5,581 nt of DNA from Bacillota bacterium (GTDB lineage: Bacteria; Bacillota; Clostridia; Christensenellales; Aristaeellaceae), in NCBI GenBank assembly GCA_009787135.1, contig WRGP01000105.1:1-5581 (forward strand). The letters are read 5' to 3'. Shown piece by piece: positions 1 through 5,456 of the stretch. The stretch's first letter is position 1. Every line of letters begins with the position of its first letter. The position numbers were made by a program, and so were the translations under genes. The notes under the pieces are model-generated. The model did not search any database. It was not told the origin of the DNA and was given only the letters and a program-made list of their open reading frames with translations.

Positions 1-797
1 CCGCCGGAAACAGCGTCATTGGCCGCAAGCCGGAAGAGTTTGCGGCTGGCGGCTGTTTGCGGATTGGTGAAAATCTCGGTGACGTCGCCCTGCTCGGCGA
101 TGCGGCCATTGTCAATGATGGCTACATGCGTGCAAATCTGGCGGATGACCTGCATCTCATGCGTGATAATCACGATGGTGATACCCAGCCGCTGGTTGAT
201 GTCCTGCAAAAGGGAGAGAATGGATTGCGTGGTCATTGGATCCAAGGCGCTGGTCGCCTCATCGCACAGCAGCACGCCCGGGTTCGTGGCCAGCGCCCGC
301 GCGATCGCCACGCGCTGTTTCTGGCCGCCCGAAAGCTGCGCGGGATACACCCTGGCTTTGTCCCTGAGCCCAACCAATTCCAGCAGCTCCGACGCGCGCC
401 GCTTTGCCGCCTCATGCGGCACGCCGCTGATCTCCATGGGAAAACGCACGTTTTTTTCCACCGTGCGCTGCATGAGCAGGTTAAACTGTTGAAAAATCAT
501 GCCTACACTGCGGCGCATTGTGAGCAGATCGCGGCGGGAAGCTTCTAGAATGTCTTGACCGCCGATCACAATACGGCCTTCCGTGGGCGCTTCCAGACGG
601 TTGATGCAACGGATCAGCGTAGATTTGCCAGCGCCGCTCATGCCGATGATGCCAAAGATGTCGCCCTGGCGAATGGTAAGGTCAATGCCGTCCAGCGCGA
701 TCACCCCGCCCGCCTGGCCAGGGAACACTTTGCGCACGCCTTGTATGTCGATCATTACCGGGAGGCTATCATGGCTATTTGCTTTGTTTTCCTGCAC
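1..797 (-). CDS. metN: Methionine-import ABC transporter ATP-binding protein (MetN), 3' end outside window
   Basis: This is the cytoplasmic ATPase of a MetNIQ-type D/L-methionine importer, which would drive a MetI permease fed by a MetQ lipoprotein, both presumably beyond the left edge. Reading the minus strand gives an uninterrupted frame of 265 codons. With the GTG start at 797, it shows Walker A GMSGAGKST (residues 52-60), the Q-loop MIFQQFN (100-106), the ABC signature LSGGQ (155-159), Walker B VLLCDE (175-180) followed by ATSALDP, and the switch histidine in ITHEM (His213). The stretches STLIRC, PTEG and QFNLL together with CDEATSALDP are typical of MetN rather than of polar amino-acid ATPases such as GlnQ. 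The C-terminal ACT-like NIL domain, expected after about residue 265, is cut off. GTG at 797 is preferred because GGGAGGGG lies just upstream, whereas the ATG at 755 (residue 15) has no ribosome binding site; a stop at 827-825 closes the frame above. Substrate assignment is family inference. Confidence 0.9.
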   Translation of the reverse strand, partial: MQENKANSHDSLPVMIDIQGVRKVFPGQAGGVIALDGIDLTIRQGDIFGIIGMSGAGKSTLIRCINRLEAPTEGRIVIGGQDILEASRRDLLTMRRSVGMIFQQFNLLMQRTVEKNVRFPMEISGVPHEAAKRRASELLELVGLRDKARVYPAQLSGGQKQRVAIARALATNPGVLLCDEATSALDPMTTQSILSLLQDINQRLGITIVIITHEMQVIRQICTHVAIIDNGRIAEQGDVTEIFTNPQTAASRKLFRLAANDAVSG

Positions 798-802
798 GCC
801 AA

Positions 803-810
803 CCCCTCCC
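803..810 (-). promoter_or_regulatory. Ribosome binding site that selects the GTG start of metN
   Basis: The minus strand reads GGGAGGGG at 810-803, five bases before a GTG at 797-795 that is in frame with the ATPase. The alternative ATG at 755-753, where family alignment would begin, is preceded by CCTCCCGGTA, which cannot pair with the anti-Shine-Dalgarno sequence. The choice adds 14 polar residues before the usual N-terminus. Seen directly; the start choice is inference. Confidence 0.6.
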
Positions 811-829
811 GCCGATTCGATTGTTCATA

Positions 830-858
830 ATCATACACAGCGCGTGCGCATTTGTCAA
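830..858 (-). promoter_or_regulatory. Vegetative promoter of metN
   Basis: On the minus strand a perfect -35 box TTGACA (858-853) is followed after exactly 17 bases by TATGAT (835-830), one mismatch from the -10 consensus. Transcription should start near position 823, leaving a leader of only about 26 bases before the GTG start at 797. That is too short for a SAM riboswitch or a T-box. It suggests metN is transcribed independently of the repressor gene upstream, although read-through from that gene remains possible because no convincing terminator separates them. Confidence 0.75.
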
Positions 859-904
859 GAAAGCCGCGCATACAAAACGGATTGAACAAATTTAATGCGT
901 TTCT

Positions 905-1954
905 TTACTCAAAACGCCTCGCGCCCAGCGAAACGCCGCAGGATTCGCGAATGATGAGCACGGCGGGGCGCGGCTGCGAGAAATTCATGGCCTCGTCCGT
1001 GAGGGCCGCCACCAGCTGCTGCACCGCTACCCTGCCATGCTCGGCCGGATGCAGATCGACGGTGGTCAGGGGCGGAGACGTATAGGGCGCGAAGAATTGA
1101 TTGTCGCATCCGATCACGGCGATGTCCTCTGGCACCCTGATCCCCATATGGTGCAGCTGCGTTAAACTGCCCAGGGCGACCAAGTCGTTGATGCAGATGA
1201 GCGCCGTCGGGCGCCGCTGATCCGTCAGGGACGAAAGGAGCTTGATCACGCCCAGCTGGCCCGCCTCCGCGGTGTGACCCGCCTCATGCCGATAGACCGC
1301 TGGCAGGTCCAGCTTTTTCATTTCATCCAAGAAGCCGAGCTCCCGCTCCCCGGCGCTGCGGCTTTCATAGGAGCCCCCCAAAAAAGCGATGCGGCGATGC
1401 CCCAGATTATAGAGGTGGCGGAGGGATTGCCTAACGCTGGAGGACAGGTCGCTGTAAATGTTGATGCAGTCCACATCCGGCAGGGGCGGGCAAATCGTCA
1501 GGATGGGCATGGAACGCCGCAGGGTGCGGAGCATGGGGATCAACTCCCGCTCAGGGGTCGCCTCCACGATGCCGCCCGAAAGGATCATGCCGTCTACGCG
1601 CCGCCGGGCGATCTGGTCCATAAGAGAGGCGCTGAGCGGCTCGTTTTGCGGCAGGCAGAACAGGATCAGCGTGTACCCGAGGCGGCAGGCTTCCTGATAC
1701 GCCCCTTCAAACATTTCCGCGTAATAGGGATGCGTGACGCCCGGCAGGATCACGCCCAGCGTGAGCGAGCGTTTGCTCAGCAGCTCCTGCGCGATGCGGC
1801 TGGGCGTGAAGTGGTACTGGTCAATGACTTTCCGTACTTTTTTCCGGGTGTGCGCGCTCACGTTCGCGTGCTCCGCGATAACGCGGGACACGGTGGTGGG
1901 GGAGACCCCGGCCTCCCTGGCAATATCGTATATGGTGATCCGCTCCGTTTCCAT
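905..1954 (-). CDS. LacI-family transcriptional repressor, likely local regulator of the divergent sugar operon
   Basis: A 349-residue DNA-binding sugar-responsive repressor of normal LacI/GalR length. The N-terminus carries the helix-turn-helix ITIYDIAREAGVSPTTVSRVI (about residues 6-26, recognition helix TTVSRVI), then VSAHTRKKV and the hinge segment PSRIAQELLSKRS (51-63). From about residue 64 follows the periplasmic-binding-protein-like effector and dimerisation domain, opening with LTLGVILPGVTHPYY and containing LGHRRIAFLGG, ALICINDLVALG, IRVPEDIAVIGCDN and the late element SPPLTTVDLHP. The ATG at 1954 was chosen because GGAGG lies nine bases upstream (1968-1964) and it starts at the usual family position; an in-frame ATG at 1999 would add 15 residues and would lie upstream of the predicted transcription start. 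The gene is divergent from the sugar transport operon, which makes that operon and itself the likely targets. The effector cannot be read from the sequence. Confidence 0.93.
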   Translation of the reverse strand: METERITIYDIAREAGVSPTTVSRVIAEHANVSAHTRKKVRKVIDQYHFTPSRIAQELLSKRSLTLGVILPGVTHPYYAEMFEGAYQEACRLGYTLILFCLPQNEPLSASLMDQIARRRVDGMILSGGIVEATPERELIPMLRTLRRSMPILTICPPLPDVDCINIYSDLSSSVRQSLRHLYNLGHRRIAFLGGSYESRSAGERELGFLDEMKKLDLPAVYRHEAGHTAEAGQLGVIKLLSSLTDQRRPTALICINDLVALGSLTQLHHMGIRVPEDIAVIGCDNQFFAPYTSPPLTTVDLHPAEHGRVAVQQLVAALTDEAMNFSQPRPAVLIIRESCGVSLGARRFE

Positions 1955-1989
1955 TGTGAACCGCCTCCGCGCCGCAATTGAATGATGAA

Positions 1990-2018
1990 AGTATATCACA
2001 GAAGCGCCGTGGTTTCAA
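1990..2018 (-). promoter_or_regulatory. Promoter of the LacI-family repressor gene
   Basis: On the minus strand TTGAAA (2018-2013, one mismatch from the -35 consensus) is separated by 17 bases from TATACT (1995-1990, one mismatch from the -10 consensus). A TG one base before the -10 box makes it an extended -10 element. The start point should be near 1983, about 29 bases before the ATG at 1954. The -35 box is itself part of a GGTTTCAA half-site, which fits negative autoregulation. Confidence 0.7.
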
Positions 2019-2033
2019 TGGTATCGGTTTCAA
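2011..2033. repeat. Two direct copies of GGTTTCAA, 15-bp period, over the repressor promoter
   Basis: GGTTTCAA occurs at 2011-2018 and again at 2026-2033, with starts 15 bp apart. A third copy at 2189-2196 forms the right half of the rightward operator. The left copy contains the -35 box of the repressor gene (minus strand). The shared octamer across the divergent region suggests recognition by the same LacI-family protein. Confidence 0.6.
2019..2032. promoter_or_regulatory. Probable imperfect LacI-family operator (autoregulatory)
   Basis: The 14-mer TGGTATCGGTTTCA has a central CG, as LacI-family operators usually do, and its right arm TTTCA matches the perfect operator at 2182-2195; 11 of 14 positions agree between the two. 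It lies directly upstream of the repressor gene's -35 box, so a bound dimer would cover that box. The left arm (TGGTA) is degenerate, so this would be the weaker site. A catabolite-repression (CcpA cre-like) site is the alternative reading. Confidence 0.45.
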
Positions 2034-2102
2034 GGGAGCGGCCCAACCACATCGTTTTAGAAAGCCTGGGAGAACAAGCCGGTTTGTGAAAGTGGCGCAA
2101 GT

Positions 2103-2136
2103 ATTCAGAAATATATAAAAATGTAGAAATTTTTCA
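2103..2136 (+). promoter_or_regulatory. AT-rich tract upstream of the transport operon promoter
   Basis: In an otherwise GC-rich sequence these 34 bases contain only five G or C, with A- and T-runs including ATATATAAAAAT and AAATTTTT. They sit about 45-78 bases before the expected start point. This could be a distal UP element or intrinsically bent DNA raising promoter strength. The segment right next to the -35 box is not AT-rich, which weakens the case. Confidence 0.3.
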
Positions 2137-2145
2137 CCGCGAATC

Positions 2146-2174
2146 TTGACAGGCCGCGCGCCTCCGGATATAAT
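2146..2174 (+). promoter_or_regulatory. Consensus vegetative promoter of the sugar transport operon
   Basis: TTGACA (2146-2151) and TATAAT (2169-2174) both match consensus exactly and are 17 bases apart, the optimal spacing. Transcription should begin near 2181, giving a leader of about 100 bases before the binding-protein start at 2284. A promoter this strong would need a repressor, and a palindromic operator lies immediately downstream. Confidence 0.85.
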
Positions 2175-2181
2175 GCGGGTA

Positions 2182-2195
2182 TGAAATGGGTTTCA
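2182..2195. promoter_or_regulatory. Palindromic LacI-family (cre-like) operator at the transport operon start point
   Basis: TGAAATGGGTTTCA is a perfect inverted repeat of TGAAA/TTTCA with a 4-bp spacer. It covers roughly +1 to +14 of the promoter, where a bound repressor would block initiation or clearance. It fits the cre pattern TGWAANCGNTNWCA except for one base at the centre (GG in place of CG). The divergently encoded LacI-family protein is the most likely ligand; CcpA is the alternative. Confidence 0.65.
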
Positions 2196-2234
2196 AACAT
2201 GCGCGGGCAGGTGGATGCGTTTGTTGGGTACCCG

Positions 2235-2251
2235 TCGGGCCGGAAGCCCGA
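2235..2251 (+). other. Small hairpin in the operon leader
   Basis: TCGGGC (2235-2240) pairs with GCCCGA (2246-2251) around a CGGAA loop. It lies between the operator and the ribosome binding site and is not followed by a T-run, so it is not an intrinsic terminator. It may simply stabilise the 5' end of the transcript. No riboswitch fold is recognised. Confidence 0.4.
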
Positions 2252-2283
2252 AGAATATACACAAAAATAAGGAGGAACCATCC

Positions 2284-3549
2284 ATGAAGAAGTTGCTTGC
2301 CCTATTGCTGGCCGCGATGATGGTGATCGGTCTCGCGCCCCTGGCGCTGGCGGAAGACACGGTGCTGACCGTCGTCACGTGGGATGTCGCCGCGAACCCC
2401 TACCTGCAGCTGACAAAAGAGGCTTTCGAGGCCTCGCACCCCGGTGTTGTCATTGAGTACATCGACGTTTCCTCGCAGGACTATGACGCGCAAAAGCCTA
2501 CCACCATGCTGGCCGGCGGGGACACGGCGGATGTGTTCGACATCAAGCAGCTCCCCGACCTGCAAAACTGGATCGCTCAGGATTTTGTCGTCTCCCTCGA
2601 CGACTACATCGCCGCCAGCGGCTTGGATGTGAGCCGGTACCTTGGCATGGATAAGTGCTATGTGGACGCGGAGGGCCGCGCTTTTGGCCTGCCCTATCGC
2701 AGTGACTTCTGGGTCCTGTATTACAACAAAGATCTGTTTGACGCGGCGGGCGTCGCCTATCCGGCCAGCGACATGACCTGGGACGAGTACGCCGAACTTG
2801 CCAGAAAAATGACCTCCGGCACCGAGGGCGTGGACAAGGTATACGGCACACACTATCACACCTGGCTGTCCGACGTGGCCAACTGGCCGGTGGCGGACGG
2901 CGTGTATACGCTGATCGACGGCAACTATGAGCCGCTGCGGTATTTCTATAATCTGGCGCAGGGCCTGGAAGACGACGGCGCCTGCATGACCTACAGCGAT
3001 CTGAAGGCCTCCGGGCTGCACTACCGCGCCGCGTTCGAGGCGGGCAACGTTGCTATGATCCCCATGGGGTATTGGATGGTCGCCCAGTTGATTACGGATA
3101 TCAAGGCCGGTACCTCCAATCTCACCAATTTCGGCATCGTGCCGGTTCCCCACCTGGAAGGGCTTCCGTCCGGTTCCTCGTTCGGCGCGCCCACGGGCTG
3201 CGCGATCAACAAGAATTCCGCGAACAAGGACCTGGCGTATGAGTTCATCGCGTGGCGTTGCGGTGAGGAAGGCGCGAAGGTGTTTGCCTCCGCCGGCGCG
3301 CGCCCGGCGTATGTCAGTGAAGCGGTCGCGGACGCCCTGTCCTCCGTGGACGGGTTCCCCTCCGATCCCGCGAGCAAGGCCGCGCTGCTGCCCGTGGTGG
3401 TCGGCCTGGAGTGGCCCGTCGTGGCGAACGTCAACGAGTTCAAGACCATCGTAAACGAGGAGCATACCGCGATCATGTCCCGCGACATCACCGTTGACGA
3501 GGGCATCGCCAACATGAGCGAGCGCGTGGCGGAAGTGCCGGGCAAATAG
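2284..3549 (+). CDS. Sugar ABC transporter extracellular substrate-binding protein (CUT1, SBP family 1)
   Basis: A 421-residue secreted solute-binding protein that would capture a sugar or oligosaccharide outside the cell and deliver it to the two permeases downstream. Residues 1-23 form a signal peptide: MKK, a leucine/alanine core, then the ALA cleavage motif before Glu24. There is no lipobox cysteine. The mature part begins with LTVVTWD and shows family-1 features: an early FEASHPGVVIEYI strand, GDTADVF (a typical ligand-site loop), LPYRSDFWVLYYNKDLFDAA (about 137-156), the MTWDEYAELA segment, GNVAMIPMGYW (254-264), and GAPTGCAINKNSANKDLAYEFI near the C-terminal lobe. ATG 2284 is chosen over an upstream in-frame ATG at 2215 because AAGGAGG (2269-2275) sits eight bases before it and the signal peptide starts there. 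It is the first gene of the operon. The substrate cannot be read; the family is certain. Confidence 0.93.
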   Translation: MKKLLALLLAAMMVIGLAPLALAEDTVLTVVTWDVAANPYLQLTKEAFEASHPGVVIEYIDVSSQDYDAQKPTTMLAGGDTADVFDIKQLPDLQNWIAQDFVVSLDDYIAASGLDVSRYLGMDKCYVDAEGRAFGLPYRSDFWVLYYNKDLFDAAGVAYPASDMTWDEYAELARKMTSGTEGVDKVYGTHYHTWLSDVANWPVADGVYTLIDGNYEPLRYFYNLAQGLEDDGACMTYSDLKASGLHYRAAFEAGNVAMIPMGYWMVAQLITDIKAGTSNLTNFGIVPVPHLEGLPSGSSFGAPTGCAINKNSANKDLAYEFIAWRCGEEGAKVFASAGARPAYVSEAVADALSSVDGFPSDPASKAALLPVVVGLEWPVVANVNEFKTIVNEEHTAIMSRDITVDEGIANMSERVAEVPGK

Positions 3550-3570
3550 ACAATTCAATAGTTCCGCACA

Positions 3571-3595
3571 GGGGAGGACGATTGCCGCCCTCCCC
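3571..3595 (+). terminator. Strong intercistronic hairpin, partial terminator or mRNA-stabilising element
   Basis: GGGGAGG (3571-3577) pairs with CCTCCCC (3589-3595); after an A-C mismatch two more pairs (CG with CG) leave a 5-base loop. The following bases TTGCTTATTT are T-rich but interrupted, so termination would be incomplete. Placed 21 bases after the binding-protein stop, it fits the common arrangement that yields more binding protein than permease, by partial termination or by protecting the 3' end of the upstream transcript. Confidence 0.55.
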
Positions 3596-3626
3596 TTGCT
3601 TATTTCCGTGCATTCCAGGCAAGGGG
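3592..3626 (+). repeat. Inverted repeat overlapping the hairpin and the permease ribosome binding site
   Basis: CCCCTTGC (3592-3599) is perfectly complementary in inverted orientation to GCAAGGGG (3619-3626), extendable by a G-U and an A-U pair to a loop of 15 bases. Its left arm shares CCCC with the preceding hairpin, so the two folds exclude each other. Its right arm includes the first part of AAGGGGTGA (3621-3629), the likely ribosome binding site of the permease starting at 3636. The pairing is seen directly; a role in translation control is inference. Confidence 0.5.
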
Positions 3627-3635
3627 TGAATCGCG

Positions 3636-4577
3636 TTGAAAAAAGGGGTTTCATCCGTAAAACCGTCAAGGGCAAAGGCAAAAAAACTGTACCGGCGCAA
3701 CTTGCTGATAGCCTATTCTTTTCTCGCCCCTAATTTTCTGGGGTTTCTTCTCATTACTTTTGTGCCGGTCATTTTCTCGTTTGTCATCGCGTTTTTGAAC
3801 TGGAACGGAGGCGCTGTCAACAAAATCACCTTCGCGGGATGGGATAATTTCGCCGCCATCTTCAAAAATTTCAGCTTTACCAAGAGCGATCTGGGCATTA
3901 CATTGCGAAACACAACCGTCTATACCCTGTTTACCGTGCCGCTGACGATCGTCATGGCGCTTTTTTTGGCGATGGTTTTAAACCGGGCGGCGCGCGGCGC
4001 GAAATTTTTCCGCGCGGTATTCTTCTTCCCCTATGTCGCCTCCATTGTTGCCATCTGCATGTGCTGGAGCTACATGATGATGAAAACGGGTCCGATCAAC
4101 CAGCTGCTCGCGCTTGTGGGGATCCATGTCGGCAAAAGCTGGACGCAGACGAAGGATCTGGCAATGTGGGCGATCGTGTTCGTGGGCGTTTGGCGCAACG
4201 CGGGCTATTACATGGTGATGTATCTGGCGGGTCTGCAAAGCGTGCCCGGTGAGCTGTACGAAGCCGCCACGGTGGACGGGGCGAACGGCTGGCAGAAATT
4301 TTGGAAGATCACCCTTCCCATGCTCACGCCCACCACGTTCTTCGTATCCATCATGATGGTCATCACCTGCTTTAAGATATACGATGTGGTCGCCATCATG
4401 ACCGACGGCGGCCCGGGCCGGGCCACCAAGATGCTGGTGACGTATATCTACGACTTGAGCTTTTTCCAGATCAAGTACGGCCTGGGAAGCGCGGTCGCCA
4501 TGGTGCTCCTGATCATTGTGCTGCTGGTCACGATGGTTCAGTTCCGGGCGGAGAAAAAGTGGGTCAATTATATGTGA
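3636..4577 (+). CDS. Sugar ABC transporter permease, MalF/UgpA type
   Basis: A 313-residue inner-membrane subunit of a CUT1 sugar importer. A basic cytoplasmic N-terminus (residues 1-22, many Lys and Arg) precedes six predicted membrane segments, at roughly 25-54, 93-114, 125-147, 176-198, 231-255 and 282-303. The cytoplasmic EAA loop that docks on the ATPase is intact: EAATVDGANGWQKFWKITLP, starting at residue 209, with the conserved Gly. DGGPGRAT and the C-terminal FRAEKKWV are typical of the family. The start is TTG at 3636, six bases after AAGGGGTGA; no ATG or GTG in this frame lies at a family-compatible position. It follows the binding-protein gene after 86 bases and is followed after 17 bases by the partner permease. 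A heterodimer with that partner is expected. The first 250 bases look more AT-rich than the rest of the operon. Confidence 0.93.
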   Translation: MKKGVSSVKPSRAKAKKLYRRNLLIAYSFLAPNFLGFLLITFVPVIFSFVIAFLNWNGGAVNKITFAGWDNFAAIFKNFSFTKSDLGITLRNTTVYTLFTVPLTIVMALFLAMVLNRAARGAKFFRAVFFFPYVASIVAICMCWSYMMMKTGPINQLLALVGIHVGKSWTQTKDLAMWAIVFVGVWRNAGYYMVMYLAGLQSVPGELYEAATVDGANGWQKFWKITLPMLTPTTFFVSIMMVITCFKIYDVVAIMTDGGPGRATKMLVTYIYDLSFFQIKYGLGSAVAMVLLIIVLLVTMVQFRAEKKWVNYM

Positions 4578-4594
4578 GAAAGGAGGACATCCCC

Positions 4595-5455
4595 ATGACG
4601 ACGCGGGCCGTTTCAAAAAGCAAGCCAAAGTCCTTTTGGCTTTTCGCCGGCAGAACCGCCCTGACCGCCGCCCTGTGCATCATGGCGGCAATTACCCTGA
4701 TTCCTTTCGTATGGATGATTTCCTCCTCGCTGAAGCTGGATCAGGAAGTGTTCCGTTTCCCAATGCGCTGGACCCCCGGGGTATGGCACTGGGAGAACTA
4801 TCTGCTCATCTGGAAGAAGGTGCCCCTGCTCACGTATTTTCAAAACACAGCCACCGTTGCCGTCGCCGTGACCTTTATGCAGATCCTCACGTCCTCGTTT
4901 GCCGCCTACGCGTTCGCGAAGCTGCAATTTAAGGGGCGCGATCCGCTGTTCCTGTGCTATATCACCACCATCGCTGTGCCGTGGCAGGTATATATGCTTC
5001 CGCAGTTCATTATGATGCGTTCCATCGGCCTGTACGATACGATCTGGGCGCTCGTCGTTCTGCAGTCCTTCTCGGCCTTCGGAGTGTTCCTGATGCGCCA
5101 GTTCTATCTCGGCATCCCCAACGAGCTGTGCGAAGCCGCGCGCATCGACGGATTGAGCGAATACGGCATCTGGGCGAGGATCGTTTTGCCGCTGGCGACG
5201 CCGGCAGTCGCGACGCTGATCATTTTTACCTTTGTGAATACGTGGAACGATTTCCTGGGCCCCATGATCTACCTGACGAAGGACACGAACAAAACGATTC
5301 AGACCGGCCTTCGCAGGTTTATCCAGGCCTATTCCAGCGATTATCACCTGATCATGGCGGCGTCGCTGTGCTCTTTGGCGCCGGTCACGATGGTCTTCCT
5401 GTTCCTGCAGCGCTATTTCATTGAGGGCATCGCCACCACGGGGTTGAAAGGCTGA
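4595..5455 (+). CDS. Sugar ABC transporter permease, MalG/UgpE type
   Basis: A 286-residue inner-membrane protein, the second channel subunit of the importer. After a short basic tail (residues 1-17) it shows the first membrane helix with IPFVWMISSSLK, as in MalG and UgpE proteins. Next come a periplasmic region (FRFPMRWTPGVWHWENY), further helices at about 84-107, 120-140, 148-168 and 209-228, and a last helix near 250-270. The ATPase-docking loop EAARIDGLSEYGIWARIVLP begins at residue 180, and TWNDFLGPMIYL after it is highly typical. The C-terminus FIEGIATTGLKG closely matches the family ending (YFVxGxxxGAVKG type). ATG 4595 is chosen because AAAGGAGG (4579-4586) lies eight bases upstream; an in-frame ATG at 4559 would overlap the upstream gene. 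Only 17 bases separate it from the first permease, so co-translation is likely. Confidence 0.94.
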   Translation: MTTRAVSKSKPKSFWLFAGRTALTAALCIMAAITLIPFVWMISSSLKLDQEVFRFPMRWTPGVWHWENYLLIWKKVPLLTYFQNTATVAVAVTFMQILTSSFAAYAFAKLQFKGRDPLFLCYITTIAVPWQVYMLPQFIMMRSIGLYDTIWALVVLQSFSAFGVFLMRQFYLGIPNELCEAARIDGLSEYGIWARIVLPLATPAVATLIIFTFVNTWNDFLGPMIYLTKDTNKTIQTGLRRFIQAYSSDYHLIMAASLCSLAPVTMVFLFLQRYFIEGIATTGLKG

Positions 5456-5456
5456 T

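Larger units (their letters stand above)
1955..2283. other. Divergent control region between repressor gene and sugar transport operon
   Basis: This gene-free stretch contains back-to-back promoters (1990-2018 minus, 2146-2174 plus), a palindromic operator at the rightward start point, GGTTTCAA half-sites near the leftward promoter, an AT-rich block before the rightward promoter and a small leader hairpin. The part between about 2041 and 2102 shows no recognisable element. Small open frames crossing the region lack support. Confidence 0.8.

Noticed and set aside
57..548. Plus-strand open frames of about 160 codons at the left end
   Set aside because: They lie antisense to the intact MetN ATPase with all nucleotide-binding motifs, so they are shadows.
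867..899. CGCAT/ATGCG inverted repeat downstream of the repressor gene as a terminator (minus strand)
   Set aside because: Only five base pairs around a loop of over 20 bases, with no proper T-run; it also runs into the metN promoter region.
1274..1981. A 235-codon open frame on the plus strand opposite the repressor gene
   Set aside because: It is a shadow of the LacI-family gene; the predicted protein has no recognisable fold.
2087..2100. TGAAAGTGGCGCAA as another cre-like operator
   Set aside because: Only the left arm matches; the right half has no TTTCA-like symmetry.
2215..2283. Extended N-terminus of the binding protein from an upstream ATG
   Set aside because: It would put 23 polar residues before the signal peptide and would skip the excellent AAGGAGG site that positions ATG 2284.
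2302..3681. A 459-codon open frame on the minus strand opposite the binding-protein gene
   Set aside because: It is antisense to a clear family-1 binding protein with signal peptide and ribosome binding site. Its translation is a His/Arg/Gly/Val-rich string without recognisable domains, as expected of a shadow frame in GC-rich coding DNA.
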